64,000 nt of DNA. Source: Candidatus Aminicenantota bacterium. GTDB taxonomy: Bacteria; Acidobacteriota; Aminicenantia; JAMOAD01. Location: positions 1-64,000 of the forward strand of contig JAMOUT010000087.1 of NCBI GenBank assembly GCA_027061995.1. The letters run 5' to 3'. Below, one piece after another: positions 25,738 to 37,616 of this stretch; positions within the stretch are counted from its first letter, which is position 1; each line of letters starts with the position of its first letter. Below the pieces are notes generated by a model that saw only the letters and a program-made list of their open reading frames with translations, had not been told where the DNA came from and searched no databases. The translations under genes were made by a program, and so were the position numbers.

Positions 25738-25770
25738 CTTTTATTAATTAAATTTTATATTAAAAAAAGG

Positions 25771-27105
25771 CTATTTTTTCTTTCTCTTTTTTCTCGACTT
25801 TTTCTTTCCTCTTTTAGGAGCGGGAGCAGTTGTAGCTGATTGTTCCACTTTATTTGATTCTGTTGATATATTGGTGCTTTTATTTTGAGTTTTTGTTGAC
25901 CCTGTTTTCTTTCTTTCTATTCTCTGCAATGATTCTTTCTTTTTTAACTCTTTTTTAGCCTGTTTTCTCTTTTCCCATATTGAAATATATGCACATGACT
26001 GATAGATTGAAGAATAAGTTCCTGTTATGATTCCCACAAGCATCGTAAAAGCGAAGTCTCTTATAACCTCTCCGCCGAATATGTATAAGGCGAGGACAGT
26101 TAACAAAGTTGTTCCGGAAGTAATTATTGTTCTTGATAAAGTTTCATTAATACTTTTGTCAAGTAGATCCGAGATTCCCAATTTATTCGCATATTTTTTA
26201 AGATTTGTCCTGACTCTGTCATATATAACAATCGTATCATTGAGAGAGTATCCCACAATAGTCAAAATACCCGCAACAACAGTTAATGATATCTCTTTAT
26301 TAAAAAAAGAGATAAAACTTAAAGTTATAAGAACATCATGCGTAAGTGTCAATACAGCTGAAACACCGAATAAAAATTTAAATCTGAATGCGATATATAT
26401 AAGCATCCCCAACAGAGCCCACACTGTTGCTTGAGTGGCTTTTGTTCTTAAATCTTTCCCTACTTGAGGTCCGACAACTTCAACTCTCATTACCGATAAT
26501 CTTCCGAGGAATGTTTTTTCTTTAAGCTTATTTATAATATCATCCGGAATCAAACCTTTAAGTTCATCATAACTTTTTATAATTCCGAGATTCTCTTTCG
26601 ATTTTCTCTTATCCGCAATCTTATTAGCATATTCGGCAGCTTTATCAGCATCACCGATTATTCCCTGTAAAAAAGAGGCAATTTGAGATTTTTCCATGGT
26701 ATTAAGGTCAAATTTCCCCTGTTTTAACAACTCTTTTTCCTCGCTTGTTCTTAATGCCGAAACTATTTTATTAGCAACTTCATCGGGATTTTCCATTTTT
26801 TCTTTTGATATATCGGCACTACTGACTTTCTGAGCTTTAATAATATATTCATGTCCTTCACCGAGTTTTTGAATAATACTTTTTCCCATATCAATATTTT
26901 TTAGTCTGTCTCTAACCTCTTTAACAGGGACATCATTCATAAAATTAATCTGGACAAGTGTTCCACCGGCAAAATCAATGCTTGTATTAAACCCTTTGTT
27001 TTTATATACGGAAAAAGCACCCGCTATAATAATACTGAGGGATATTACAAAAGCTATATATTTGGATTTCATAAATTTGTAATTTGGGTTTTTGAATATC
27101 TCCAT
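25771..27105 (-). CDS. secF: Protein translocase subunit SecF, extended
   Basis: A 444-residue inner-membrane protein that, with SecD, uses the ion gradient to complete protein export. Family marks are 'NTSIDFAGGTLVQI', 'VEVVGPQVGKDLR' and the six-helix RND-type core ('GYSLNDTIVIYDRVR'). It is about 130 residues longer than usual SecF. One part is a charged insertion at about residues 95-200 in the first extracytoplasmic domain. The other is a ~70-residue cytoplasmic tail, Ser/Thr-rich then ending in a lysine/arginine run. It follows secD after 11 bases; GAGAGG precedes the ATG. Confidence 0.94.
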   Translation of the reverse strand: MEIFKNPNYKFMKSKYIAFVISLSIIIAGAFSVYKNKGFNTSIDFAGGTLVQINFMNDVPVKEVRDRLKNIDMGKSIIQKLGEGHEYIIKAQKVSSADISKEKMENPDEVANKIVSALRTSEEKELLKQGKFDLNTMEKSQIASFLQGIIGDADKAAEYANKIADKRKSKENLGIIKSYDELKGLIPDDIINKLKEKTFLGRLSVMRVEVVGPQVGKDLRTKATQATVWALLGMLIYIAFRFKFLFGVSAVLTLTHDVLITLSFISFFNKEISLTVVAGILTIVGYSLNDTIVIYDRVRTNLKKYANKLGISDLLDKSINETLSRTIITSGTTLLTVLALYIFGGEVIRDFAFTMLVGIITGTYSSIYQSCAYISIWEKRKQAKKELKKKESLQRIERKKTGSTKTQNKSTNISTESNKVEQSATTAPAPKRGKKKSRKKRKKK

Positions 27106-27116
27106 TTTTAACCTCT

Positions 27117-28667
27117 CTATATACTTAAAGTATCAACTCTTTTTTTCAGCACAAAATAAAGATCGAAAATAGCTCTTGATACATAGACAGCAGTGAACAT
27201 CGAAGCGAGAATACCGATTATAAGTGTTATCGCAAATCCTTTGATAGGACCTGTTCCGAATTGAAATAGGAATACCGCAGCTATAACAGTTGTTATATTC
27301 GCATCAAAAATAGTGATAAAAGCTGATCTGAATCCTTCATCAATAGCAGCTTTGGGAGTTTTGCCAAGCCGCAAATCCTCTCTTATTCTTTCAAAGATAA
27401 GAACATTAGCATCGACCGACATACCTATGGTCAGGATAATACCCGCCATACCGGGAAGAGTAAGTGTGGCTTTAAAATATGCCAGAGCACCCATTATCAA
27501 CACTATATTCAGAAACAGAGCTATAACAGCGTTAAGCCCTGATAATTTATAATAAAAGAGCATGAAAAACACCACGAAGAAAAAACCTATTAACATCGCC
27601 TTCAACCCTTTCCTGATTGAATCAGCTCCGAGAGAGGGGCCTATTGTCCTTTCCTCGAGATATATTATAGAGGCGGGCAGTGAACCCGATCTTAATTTAA
27701 GTGCCAAATCATTAGCTTCATCATAGGTAAAATGCCCTGTGATGATTCCACTGTCATAAATAACATCATTTATCGTGGGAGCGGATTGAACTATATTATC
27801 AAGAACAATGGCAAGTCTCTCCCCTTTATGCGCTCTTGTGAATCTCTCGAATTTTTTCGCTCCTTCCCTTTTTAATCGGAAACTAACCGCGGGAGCCCCG
27901 TATTTATCCTGTCCCACTTTCGCATCTTTAAGGTCCATCCCTGAAACAGCAGCCACTTTTTTCAAAAGATAATACTCTTTACCTCCGTCTTTCGTTATTC
28001 CGGGGACGAGTTCAGCATCTTCGGGAATTTTACCATTATATTTTTCAAGAAGTTTTTCTTTGGAAGCAAAAGGTCCGTTTAAAACAAGTTTAAGCTCCAA
28101 AACAGCTGTGCTTTTGATAAGATTCTTAACCCTGCCTGGATCCTCAACACCGGGAAGCTCAACAAGAATCCTTTCACTCTGTCCTGTTAAACCTTCCCTT
28201 TGGATAACAGGCTCCGCAACACCGAATTGGTCAATTCTATTCCTTATTGTCTCTTTTGCTTGCTCTACAGCTTGATCTTTTATTTTCGTTTTTACATTAA
28301 CCTTCATATTCACAGTAATTTTATTTACAGATAAACTATAATTCCAATCGGGAAAATCGGTTTTGAGCAAAGCGGTTATCTGTTGCTCTGCCGCTGAATC
28401 ATAACCTTCAATCGAAAAAGAATCAACTCCAACTCTTTTGATTTTGGTGTAGTTTATCTTTTTATCCTTAAGAAGATTTTCCATCTGCATAATAGCTTGG
28501 TTAGTAACAGCCTTTACCGCATCATCGGTCTGAACTTTTAAAACAAGATGGATTCCCCCTTTAAGGTCAAGTCCTAATTTGATTTTCTCCTTAGGAGGAA
28601 CGGCAAGTATAACAAAAAGAATTGTTACAAAAAGGATAATCCCTAATTTAGTATAAACATTTTTCAT
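27117..28667 (-). CDS. secD: Protein translocase subunit SecD
   Basis: A 516-residue inner-membrane protein, the partner of SecF. 'KLGLDLKGGIHLVLKV', 'RNRIDQFGVAEPVIQREG' and 'RILVELPGVEDPGRVKNLI' define the P1 head and base. The C-terminal six helices include 'GMSVDANVLIFERIREDLR', with the Asp used in proton or sodium coupling, and 'FRSAFITIFDANITT'. Length is normal for a short-head SecD. TCGGAGGATAGA precedes the ATG. Order yajC-secD-secF is the classic arrangement. Confidence 0.96.
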   Translation of the reverse strand: MKNVYTKLGIILFVTILFVILAVPPKEKIKLGLDLKGGIHLVLKVQTDDAVKAVTNQAIMQMENLLKDKKINYTKIKRVGVDSFSIEGYDSAAEQQITALLKTDFPDWNYSLSVNKITVNMKVNVKTKIKDQAVEQAKETIRNRIDQFGVAEPVIQREGLTGQSERILVELPGVEDPGRVKNLIKSTAVLELKLVLNGPFASKEKLLEKYNGKIPEDAELVPGITKDGGKEYYLLKKVAAVSGMDLKDAKVGQDKYGAPAVSFRLKREGAKKFERFTRAHKGERLAIVLDNIVQSAPTINDVIYDSGIITGHFTYDEANDLALKLRSGSLPASIIYLEERTIGPSLGADSIRKGLKAMLIGFFFVVFFMLFYYKLSGLNAVIALFLNIVLIMGALAYFKATLTLPGMAGIILTIGMSVDANVLIFERIREDLRLGKTPKAAIDEGFRSAFITIFDANITTVIAAVFLFQFGTGPIKGFAITLIIGILASMFTAVYVSRAIFDLYFVLKKRVDTLSI

Positions 28668-28682
28668 TCTATCCTCCGAATA

Positions 28683-29006
28683 TTACTTATTCTCTTCTAT
28701 ATTTTGTTTGTCATTCAAAACAGCTGCTATTGCTGTTTTTGAAATCTCAATCTTAACATTTGCCGCAACTTTTAACTCAAATGTCCTCTCTTTTACCCCC
28801 ATAATTGTTCCGTATATACCACCGCTTGTTATCACTTTTGCTCCGGGTTTCAAACTTTCTATCATCTCCTGATGTTTTTTTTGTTTCTTTTTTGCGGGCA
28901 ACACGAGAAGAAGGTAGAAAATCACAAAGATAACAATAAACGGTAATAATGATACGAGCATATTAGGTTGCTGAGGTTGGTTTACAAAGTTTAACATAGA
29001 TATCAT
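28683..29006 (-). CDS. yajC: Sec translocon accessory protein YajC
   Basis: A 107-residue protein with one membrane helix ('LVSLLPFIVIFVIFYLLLV') followed by the family segment 'PAKKKQKKHQEMIESLKPG' and 'VITSGGIYGTIMGV'. It associates with SecDF. An AAGGAGAG site precedes the ATG. It sits directly after tgt, as in many bacteria. Confidence 0.93.
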   Translation of the reverse strand: MISMLNFVNQPQQPNMLVSLLPFIVIFVIFYLLLVLPAKKKQKKHQEMIESLKPGAKVITSGGIYGTIMGVKERTFELKVAANVKIEISKTAIAAVLNDKQNIEENK

Positions 29007-29007
29007 T

Positions 29008-30925
<1,918 letters not shown>

Positions 30926-31287
30926 AGTGAATTTTAATTTGTTTCAAAGAAAAAATCAAGGGAACTATATTCTATTTTGGGATATTTGCTCCGAATATCA
31001 AATAAGAGATGGGAAAGCAGCGGCAAGCCGTCATTTTAAATTCATTAAACCAATGAGCTGACAAATCTTTCAAGCGAAAGCTTCTTGAGCATTTAACTGT
31101 TCCGGCTTTTGCCAATTCATAAATATCAAGCTACTATAGGACGAGAGACTCTCTTTCCAAAGCACAAAAACTCTTCTATAATAACCATAATCCATCCCCT
31201 CGCTTATTCCTCTTTAATTCCCTCTATAATATCCCCCCTTTTTTAGGATAGCTTTACAATCTACGAGATATCTAAATAATTTTCGTT
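30926..31287. other. Noncoding region between peptidase and methyltransferase genes
   Basis: About 360 bases without a gene. A hairpin GATATT/AATATC (30981-30999) and a stem-capable CAAG...CTTG around 31069-31088 are visible, but no known regulatory RNA is recognised. The promoter for the methyltransferase-tgt-sec genes must be in or near this region. Confidence 0.4.
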
Positions 31288-33534
31288 TCAGAGATTTTTT
31301 AATAAAAAATCGGTTATCGTTTCATACACATGTCTTGTTGTATTTTTTCCTTCATAAATCCCATGACTTCTGTTAGGATAAATCATTAATGAAAACAGTT
31401 TATTGTTTTTAACCAATTCATTTATAAGGGCATATGTTCCCTGAATATGGACATTATCATCCCCTGTTCCGTGAACAATAAGAAGTTTTCCTTTAAGATT
31501 TTTGGCAAACGAAATAGGTGAGCAATTTTTATAAGCCTCAGGATCTTTTTGGGGAAGTCCCACATATCTCTCCTGATATATGGAATCATAGTATCTGATA
31601 TCGGGAACAGGTGCGACAGCCATTCCAACTTTATAAAGATTAGGGTATCTGAACATCATATTCAATGTCATGGAGCCTCCGCCACTCCATCCCCAAATCC
31701 CTATCCTATCGGAATCCATATACGGTCTCTCTTTTAAGAGTTTTTTCAGAGCCTCGGCTTGATCATGCGAAGATATTATCCCTATCTTTTTATAAATGGA
31801 TTTTCTCCATTCTCTCCCTCTCGGAGCGGGTGTTCCTCTGTTATCTATACTCATAATTATATAACCTTTTTGGGCAAGCATAAGATTCCAAAGATATCCT
31901 CTTCCTCTCCATGCGTCAAGAACAGTTTGTCCGGCAGGTTCCCCGTAAACATAAAAAAGAACCGGATATTTTTTTGAAGGGTCAAAATTAGGGGGTTTTA
32001 AGCAGAAACCATCCAACATCACATTATTACCTATATTAACTCTGAAAAATTCAACCGGAGATTTTTTAAGTTTTGCTATTTTCTCTTTAAGTTTTTTATT
32101 GGTTATAACTATTTTTATCCTTTTATGGGAAGGGAGTTTAACTATCTCGGTCATGGAAGGGGTTTCAAAATCGGAATAAGTATGAAAAGCATATCTTCCG
32201 TTTTTCGAGATATTATAATAATTAAATCCTTTAAAATTAACGGGAGTTACCCTTTCAAGTTTCCCCTGTCCGTTAAGTTTTATTTTATACAAATATCTTT
32301 GAGTAGGATTAAAAGGGGAAGCGGTAAAATAGATTAAGCCTCTTCTCTCATCCATCCTTTGAAGAGAGATTACATCATAATCCCCTTTCGTAATCTTTCT
32401 CATTTTTCCGTCAAGAGAAACTCTGTAAAGATGCCTATAACCATCCTTTTCACTCGTCCAAACAAACTCTTTTCCCTTGTTAATCCATCTGATATTACTA
32501 ACAACTTCAACCCATGCTTTATCGGTTTCAACAAGTATGGTTTTAAGTGTTTTTGTTTTAATATCGAAGAGTTTTAATTCATCTCTGTTTTGTAATCTGT
32601 TCATATATTGAAAGATAATTTTATTTTGCCCTTTTATCCAATCCATCTGCGGGATATAATTGTTTGCGGGATCACCTTTAAGTTTTATCCATTCTATTTT
32701 TTTTGTTCCTATATTCACATAACCTATTTTGCATTTGGAGTTTGTTTGTCCTGCTTTGGGATACGGAATGGGTTTTAGAATAGGATACAACTTGCTTGTA
32801 TAATCGATAAGATAATAAATCGGAACTTTGCTTTGATCAAGCTGCCAAAAAGCTATGTATTTTCCGTCGGGACTCCATCTGAATCCATCCCTTAAACTAA
32901 ATTCCTCTTCATAAACCCAATCAAATGTTCCGTTTATTATATTTTTAGAGCCGTCAAATGTAAGCTGTTTAATCTTACCTGTTTTCAAATCTTCCGTGAA
33001 TATATTATGCTCTCTTACATAAGCAACCTTTTCTCCGTCAGGGGAAAATTTTGCAAACATTAAAGTCGAACGATTTGCATCTTTTCCGAGTTTATACAGT
33101 CTTTTTGTTTTTAATTCATAAACCCAATAATCCCCCCTCGTATTTCTTCTCCACACCCTTTTTGAATTAGTGTATATCAACAGCTTTTTTCTGTCTTCAG
33201 ACCAATAATAATTGTTAATTCTCAGAGGAGTTTTTTTACCTTCGGGAATCAGATTTTTTGAATTGACAAGAATTTTTTCCTTACCGTTTATATATCTGAG
33301 AACAATGCTCCGCCCTTTATCCTTTTTAGAATATTTAACTATCGCATACCCTTTATCTCCGTAAAACCACTTGAAAGGAATACCCCTTTTCGAATAAAAT
33401 TCTCCCGATTTGAATATCCTGTCTATGGTTAAAATTGATTCATCTTTTTTCTGTTTAATATCTTTAATCGCAGCGAAAGTCAGAGAAGTTAAAATAAAAA
33501 TAATTATTATTATATTAATTATTCTTTTTTTCAT
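31288..33534 (-). CDS. Dipeptidyl-peptidase IV family serine peptidase (S9B)
   Basis: A 748-residue exported peptidase with an N-terminal signal segment ('IINIIIIIFILTSLTFA'). Residues ~40-500 form the eight-bladed beta-propeller of DPP IV ('DWVYEEEFSLRDGFRWSPDG' is the substrate-N-terminus-binding Glu-Glu helix). The C-terminal hydrolase domain has the nucleophile in 'GWSGGGS', Asp in 'GTGDDNVH' and His in 'RSHGIYE'. It removes X-Pro or X-Ala dipeptides from peptides. Together with the M24 aminopeptidase encoded just upstream, which attacks X-Pro bonds, it indicates use of proline-rich peptides. Confidence 0.93.
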   Translation of the reverse strand: MKKRIINIIIIIFILTSLTFAAIKDIKQKKDESILTIDRIFKSGEFYSKRGIPFKWFYGDKGYAIVKYSKKDKGRSIVLRYINGKEKILVNSKNLIPEGKKTPLRINNYYWSEDRKKLLIYTNSKRVWRRNTRGDYWVYELKTKRLYKLGKDANRSTLMFAKFSPDGEKVAYVREHNIFTEDLKTGKIKQLTFDGSKNIINGTFDWVYEEEFSLRDGFRWSPDGKYIAFWQLDQSKVPIYYLIDYTSKLYPILKPIPYPKAGQTNSKCKIGYVNIGTKKIEWIKLKGDPANNYIPQMDWIKGQNKIIFQYMNRLQNRDELKLFDIKTKTLKTILVETDKAWVEVVSNIRWINKGKEFVWTSEKDGYRHLYRVSLDGKMRKITKGDYDVISLQRMDERRGLIYFTASPFNPTQRYLYKIKLNGQGKLERVTPVNFKGFNYYNISKNGRYAFHTYSDFETPSMTEIVKLPSHKRIKIVITNKKLKEKIAKLKKSPVEFFRVNIGNNVMLDGFCLKPPNFDPSKKYPVLFYVYGEPAGQTVLDAWRGRGYLWNLMLAQKGYIIMSIDNRGTPAPRGREWRKSIYKKIGIISSHDQAEALKKLLKERPYMDSDRIGIWGWSGGGSMTLNMMFRYPNLYKVGMAVAPVPDIRYYDSIYQERYVGLPQKDPEAYKNCSPISFAKNLKGKLLIVHGTGDDNVHIQGTYALINELVKNNKLFSLMIYPNRSHGIYEGKNTTRHVYETITDFLLKNL

Positions 33535-33551
33535 AATATACCCTTTTACTG

Positions 33552-34940
33552 TTAATACGCTGATGATCTTATATCCTCGATCTCTTCAACTGTTTTAGGA
33601 ATAGGCTCTCCGAGAAGTCTTGCACCTGTCTCTGTTACAAGATAATCATCCTCAATTCTAACTCCACCGAAATCTTTATATTCTTCAAGTTTTTCATAAT
33701 TAATGAAATCAATAAATTTGTTTTCCCCTTTCCATAGATCAATAAGTTTGGGAATAAAATATAGCCCGGGTTCTACCGTAAAAACGAATCCTGGTTCAAG
33801 CTCTTTGGCAAGCCTTAAATATGCAAGCCCGAATTGTGAACTCCTTTTTAGTCCCTCTTTATAACCTACAAAATCCTCCCCGAGATTTTCCATATCATGA
33901 ACATCAAGCCCCATCATATGTCCTAAACCATGCGGGAAAAACAGAGCGTGAGCCCCTTCCGAGACAGCATCTTCGGGATTTCCTTTCATTAATCCCAAAT
34001 CTTTTAAACCTTCCGCAAATGTTCTGCTTGCAATCAGATGAACCTCTTTATAACTTACCCCCGGTTTAAGACTGTTTATCGCAGCCTTTTGCGCATTATA
34101 AACCAATGTATATATATCTTTTTGTCTATGGGTAAATTTTTTCCCCACAGGAAAAGTTCTTGTAATATCACCCGCATAATGAAGCAATGATTCTGCTCCC
34201 GAATCATTAATTATCAATCTACCCTCTTCAAGTTTATTTCCGTGATAATGATTATGAAGAGTTTCACCGTGAACAGTAAGAATTACAGGAAATGAGATAT
34301 TCGCCCCTTTGGAAAGCGCTATACCTTCAATGGCTCCCGCAATATCTCTTTCATAAATCCCCGGTTTTGCCATTTTCATTGCCGTAATATGCATCTCTCT
34401 TGTGATATTCACCGCTCTTTCAATCTCCTCAATCTCTTCCACGCTTTTTTTCTCCCTCAAACTGACAACCGCCTTTATCAAATCAATTGAGGCATTTTCT
34501 TTAACTCTTTCGGGTGACATCTCAAGAAGTTCGGAAATCATCAGAATAATGTCCGCTCTATAAGGGGGTAGATAATGAATCTTTCTTTTACCGTTTTTCT
34601 TTATATAATGGTTAAGTTCTTTTGAAGTTGCGGTATCTTTAATTCCGGCTGATTCAGCTCTCTCCCGAACAGTAGGTTGATCCCCCATCCAGATAATATC
34701 ATCTATCTCAAAATCATCTCCGAAAAGGATTGTCTTATCTTCATCTATATCAATTATAACATTAAATCCCGGCTCATCGATTCCGAAGAAATATAAAAAA
34801 CTGCTGTCTTGCCTGAAATGGTATTGATTGGCGGGATAATTCATGGGAACATCATTATTCCCGGGAAAAAGTAAAATCCCCGAACCGACAAACTCCTTTA
34901 ATCTTTTTCTTCTTTCAATATAAATTTTTGCATCAAACAT
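33552..34940 (-). CDS. pepP: Xaa-Pro aminopeptidase (M24B)
   Basis: A 462-residue metallopeptidase with an N-terminal creatinase-like domain ('LFPGNNDVPMNYPANQYHFR') and the pita-bread catalytic domain. The five metal ligands are visible: Asp in 'INDSGAES', Asp in 'YAGDITRTF', His in 'FPHGLGHMMGLDVHD', Glu in 'FTVEPGLYF' and Glu in 'GVRIEDDYLV'. It removes N-terminal residues preceding proline. No signal peptide, so cytoplasmic. A strong CAGGAGGTATAAT site precedes the ATG. It is probably cotranscribed with the S9 peptidase 17 bases downstream. Confidence 0.92.
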   Translation of the reverse strand: MFDAKIYIERRKRLKEFVGSGILLFPGNNDVPMNYPANQYHFRQDSSFLYFFGIDEPGFNVIIDIDEDKTILFGDDFEIDDIIWMGDQPTVRERAESAGIKDTATSKELNHYIKKNGKRKIHYLPPYRADIILMISELLEMSPERVKENASIDLIKAVVSLREKKSVEEIEEIERAVNITREMHITAMKMAKPGIYERDIAGAIEGIALSKGANISFPVILTVHGETLHNHYHGNKLEEGRLIINDSGAESLLHYAGDITRTFPVGKKFTHRQKDIYTLVYNAQKAAINSLKPGVSYKEVHLIASRTFAEGLKDLGLMKGNPEDAVSEGAHALFFPHGLGHMMGLDVHDMENLGEDFVGYKEGLKRSSQFGLAYLRLAKELEPGFVFTVEPGLYFIPKLIDLWKGENKFIDFINYEKLEEYKDFGGVRIEDDYLVTETGARLLGEPIPKTVEEIEDIRSSAY

Positions 34941-35465
34941 ATTATACCTCCTGTTATATATTGTTATTATACGATAATTGTGAAATTAAGTTTTGATTTT
35001 TTTTATCCAATTTCACACCCTTCCCTCTTTTCTACTCTTCGGGCTATGAATTCAGGGGTGTTTTTCAATTTTTTTTTAAATGATTTAATTATCTTTACTG
35101 TAATAATTTTATCCGAACTATTCTCACTACGAACAAATGTTTGTTGTAAAGACAGGATTAATAAAAACAGTAAAATAATATAAAAATATTTTCTCATAAT
35201 TACCCTCAGAAAGTTAAATAAATTTAATTATAAACTAAAAATATAAAAACTAAAACAGAGTCGATTTTCATAGATAAAATAGATAAATATGAAAATCAAT
35301 ATTTTAATTTATCCGCTTTCAAAATATAAACAGAACTTTTCCCCCTTAAAACATTTTTTCAAAATTAAAAAAGTTCATAGCAATTAATAGTTTTAAATAC
35401 AATTTTCATAATTTAAAAATTATAATAATTATGGTAATATTAATATTTATTTACGGAGGATTATT
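34941..35465. other. Divergent intergenic region
   Basis: This lies between pepP (leftward) and the ChaN-like gene (rightward). Besides the doubtful 64-codon frame at 35003-35197, nothing coding is seen. The right half is extremely AT-rich; TATAAT at 35421-35426 may be the -10 box of the ChaN-like gene, but no clear -35 box accompanies it. Confidence 0.4.
35003..35197 (-). CDS. Possible small exported peptide or gene remnant
   Basis: A 64-codon frame starting with a convincing signal-peptide-like segment ('YFYIILLFLLILSLQQTF') after GAGGGTAATT. The following ~40 residues are lysine-rich, then end in a stretch that does not look like evolved protein ('EFIARRVEKREG'). It may be a short secreted protein or the 5' remnant of a larger decayed gene. 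No homologue is recognised. Confidence 0.3.
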   Translation of the reverse strand: MRKYFYIILLFLLILSLQQTFVRSENSSDKIITVKIIKSFKKKLKNTPEFIARRVEKREGCEIG

Positions 35466-36323
35466 ATGAAAAAATCTATCATCATCATCGTTTTGGCTAT
35501 CGGATTGATTTTCGCCTCTTTCTCTAATTTAAACATTTTAACAAACACGGGTAAAAAAGCTGATTTTAACAAAATGATTAATACCCTATCTGAAAATTCT
35601 GAAATAGTTTTCATAGGGGAAAAGCACAATGATCCCAAAGCGCATCTTGTAGAGCTTGAAGTTTTAAAAGCACTATTTAAACAAACAAAAGGAGATATCA
35701 TTTTTTCTCTTGAGATGTTTGAAAGAGATGTTCAAGGTATTCTTGACAAATATTTAAAAGGGGAGATTGATGAAAAATCATTTCTCGAAAAATCAAGACC
35801 TTGGCCTAACTATAAAACCGATTACAGACCATTAATAGAATTTGCAAAGAAGAAAGGGATAAAAGTTATAGCTGCAAATGTCCCCCGAAGATATGCGGCG
35901 ATGGTATCTCACGGTGATTTAAAAGTTCTTGACAAATTAAAACCGGAAGAGAGAAAATTTATTGCGGAAAAAATATATATTGAATATCCCGAATATAGAA
36001 AAAATTTTTACAACGCAATGGAGATGATGACGGGAAAAATGAAAAAACACGGAATTGCAAAGATGAAAGAACTCTTTTACAGAGCACAATGTGTAAAAGA
36101 CTCGAGTATGGCGGAATCCATTTTAAGAGTTCATAAAAAATACCCAAAAAAACTTATATTACATATAAACGGAGAATTTCACTCCGACTATAAACTCGGA
36201 ACAGCTGCCGTCTTAAAAACACTGTGTCCCGAAATAAAAATCATGAATATCAGGGTTTTTCCCGAGAATAATTATAAATATGATAAAAGAGATGAAAAAA
36301 TAGCTGATTTTATCATATACTAA
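35466..36323 (+). CDS. ChaN-like haem-binding/uptake family protein
   Basis: A 285-residue exported protein with an N-terminal hydrophobic signal segment (5-22). The core matches the ChaN/DUF399 family of the TIKI-like superfamily: 'IVFIGEKHNDPKAHLVEL' and 'FSLEMFERDVQGILDKYL', then 'RPWPNYKTDYRPLIEFAKK' and 'VIAANVPRRYAAMVS', and a late 'LHINGEFHSDYKLGTA'. Campylobacter ChaN binds haem, while many relatives have unknown roles. A strong ACGGAGGATT site precedes the ATG. It heads an exported-protein series with the FadL-like gene 17 bases downstream. Confidence 0.83.
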   Translation: MKKSIIIIVLAIGLIFASFSNLNILTNTGKKADFNKMINTLSENSEIVFIGEKHNDPKAHLVELEVLKALFKQTKGDIIFSLEMFERDVQGILDKYLKGEIDEKSFLEKSRPWPNYKTDYRPLIEFAKKKGIKVIAANVPRRYAAMVSHGDLKVLDKLKPEERKFIAEKIYIEYPEYRKNFYNAMEMMTGKMKKHGIAKMKELFYRAQCVKDSSMAESILRVHKKYPKKLILHINGEFHSDYKLGTAAVLKTLCPEIKIMNIRVFPENNYKYDKRDEKIADFIIY

Positions 36324-36340
36324 TAGATAAGGAGGTTTTT

Positions 36341-37606
36341 GTGAAAAAAAGAATTTTCATTTTTATTTTAATGATTGTAAGTGTGTCTTTTCTATTCTCA
36401 GGAGGATTTTCCCTTTTTGAAGCAGGTTCAAGAGCAGTGGGAATGGGAGAGTCTTTTGTGGCTGTAGCAGATGATCTTTCCGCCATGTTTTATAATCCGG
36501 CGGGATTGTCCTATCTTGAGGGAACAAATGTTTCGATTGGCGGAACTTTGATTTTTCCTTCAACAGAATTTAAAGGTGCCGCACCTTATCCCGGAGAAGG
36601 GGTTAACGAGAAAGCGATATCTCAAACATTTGTCATCCCGAACTTTTATATAGGAAAAAAGATTGGAAAAAGAATCTATATAGGAACGGGAATCACTGTT
36701 CCGTTCGGACTCGGCGTTAATTGGGATGATAATTGGTCAGGCAGATACATAACAACAAATACTGAAATTAAAGCTGTGGATTTTACCCCTACACTGGCAT
36801 TGCAGTTATCCGAAAGTTTTTCATTGGCAATCTCTTATATATACAGGAATGCGAAACTCTTCAATGATCAGAAAATCCCCTTTGTAAACCCGTGGACTTT
36901 CGCAGTTCAGGATGTAGCAGCCCTTCACCTTGAGACAGCATACAGTCATGGTTCGGGATTCAGAGCCGGAACACTTATAAAACTTGGTAAAATAAACTTC
37001 GGTTTATCCTATATGTCGGAAATCATAATGGATTTTACGGGAGATGCGAAATTCACAATGATTTCAACAGGAAACCAAACTCTTGATTATATCCTCGCTT
37101 CCCAATTTCCCGCAACAGCAAAAGGAAAAACAACACTTGTATTTCCCTCAAATCTTTCCGTAGGATTTTCAACCACAGCTTTTGAAGGTTTATTATTTTC
37201 TTTTCAACTTGATTATATGAAATGGAGTGATTATAAGGAGTTGAAGATAGAGTTTGAGGATTATCCCAAATTTTCAACAACCATTGAAAAACATTATAAA
37301 AATACATACTCATTCAGATTCGGAGCTGAAAAAATCTTATCAAAAAAACTTGCCGCAAGAGTCGGTTATTTTTATGATCAAGGAGCACCGGAACCCGTAA
37401 GTCTGGGACCCGATCTTCCCGATTCCGACAAACACGGAATCACTTTTGGTCTAAGTTTTACCATGGGGAAAATCAAGGTTGATTTCGGGAACATCGTCCT
37501 ATTTTTCAGAGACAGATCAACGGAAAATCTTAATGAGGATAATTTTAACGGAACTTACGGCTCTTTTGCTTTTATTTCAGGTATAAATTTAAATTTTAAC
37601 TTTTAA
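36341..37606 (+). CDS. OmpP1/FadL-family outer-membrane transporter
   Basis: A 421-residue exported barrel. The signal peptide ends near 'FLFSGG'; the mature N-terminus 'GFSLFEAGSRAVGMG' plus 'AVADDLSAMFYNPAGLSYL' is the FadL/OmpP1 hatch signature. The rest is amphipathic strands ending 'GINLNFNF'. Members import long-chain fatty acids or other hydrophobic compounds. The start is GTG, 4 bases after AAGGAGG-type sequence plus T-run. It is followed after 10 bases by an exported SGNH hydrolase, suggesting release and uptake of lipid products together (inference). Confidence 0.9.
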   Translation: MKKRIFIFILMIVSVSFLFSGGFSLFEAGSRAVGMGESFVAVADDLSAMFYNPAGLSYLEGTNVSIGGTLIFPSTEFKGAAPYPGEGVNEKAISQTFVIPNFYIGKKIGKRIYIGTGITVPFGLGVNWDDNWSGRYITTNTEIKAVDFTPTLALQLSESFSLAISYIYRNAKLFNDQKIPFVNPWTFAVQDVAALHLETAYSHGSGFRAGTLIKLGKINFGLSYMSEIIMDFTGDAKFTMISTGNQTLDYILASQFPATAKGKTTLVFPSNLSVGFSTTAFEGLLFSFQLDYMKWSDYKELKIEFEDYPKFSTTIEKHYKNTYSFRFGAEKILSKKLAARVGYFYDQGAPEPVSLGPDLPDSDKHGITFGLSFTMGKIKVDFGNIVLFFRDRSTENLNEDNFNGTYGSFAFISGINLNFNF

Positions 37607-37616
37607 GAGGTAAATT

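Noticed and set aside
30926..31287. preQ1 riboswitch ahead of the tgt gene
   Set aside because: No preQ1 core could be found, and a methyltransferase gene lies between this spacer and tgt.
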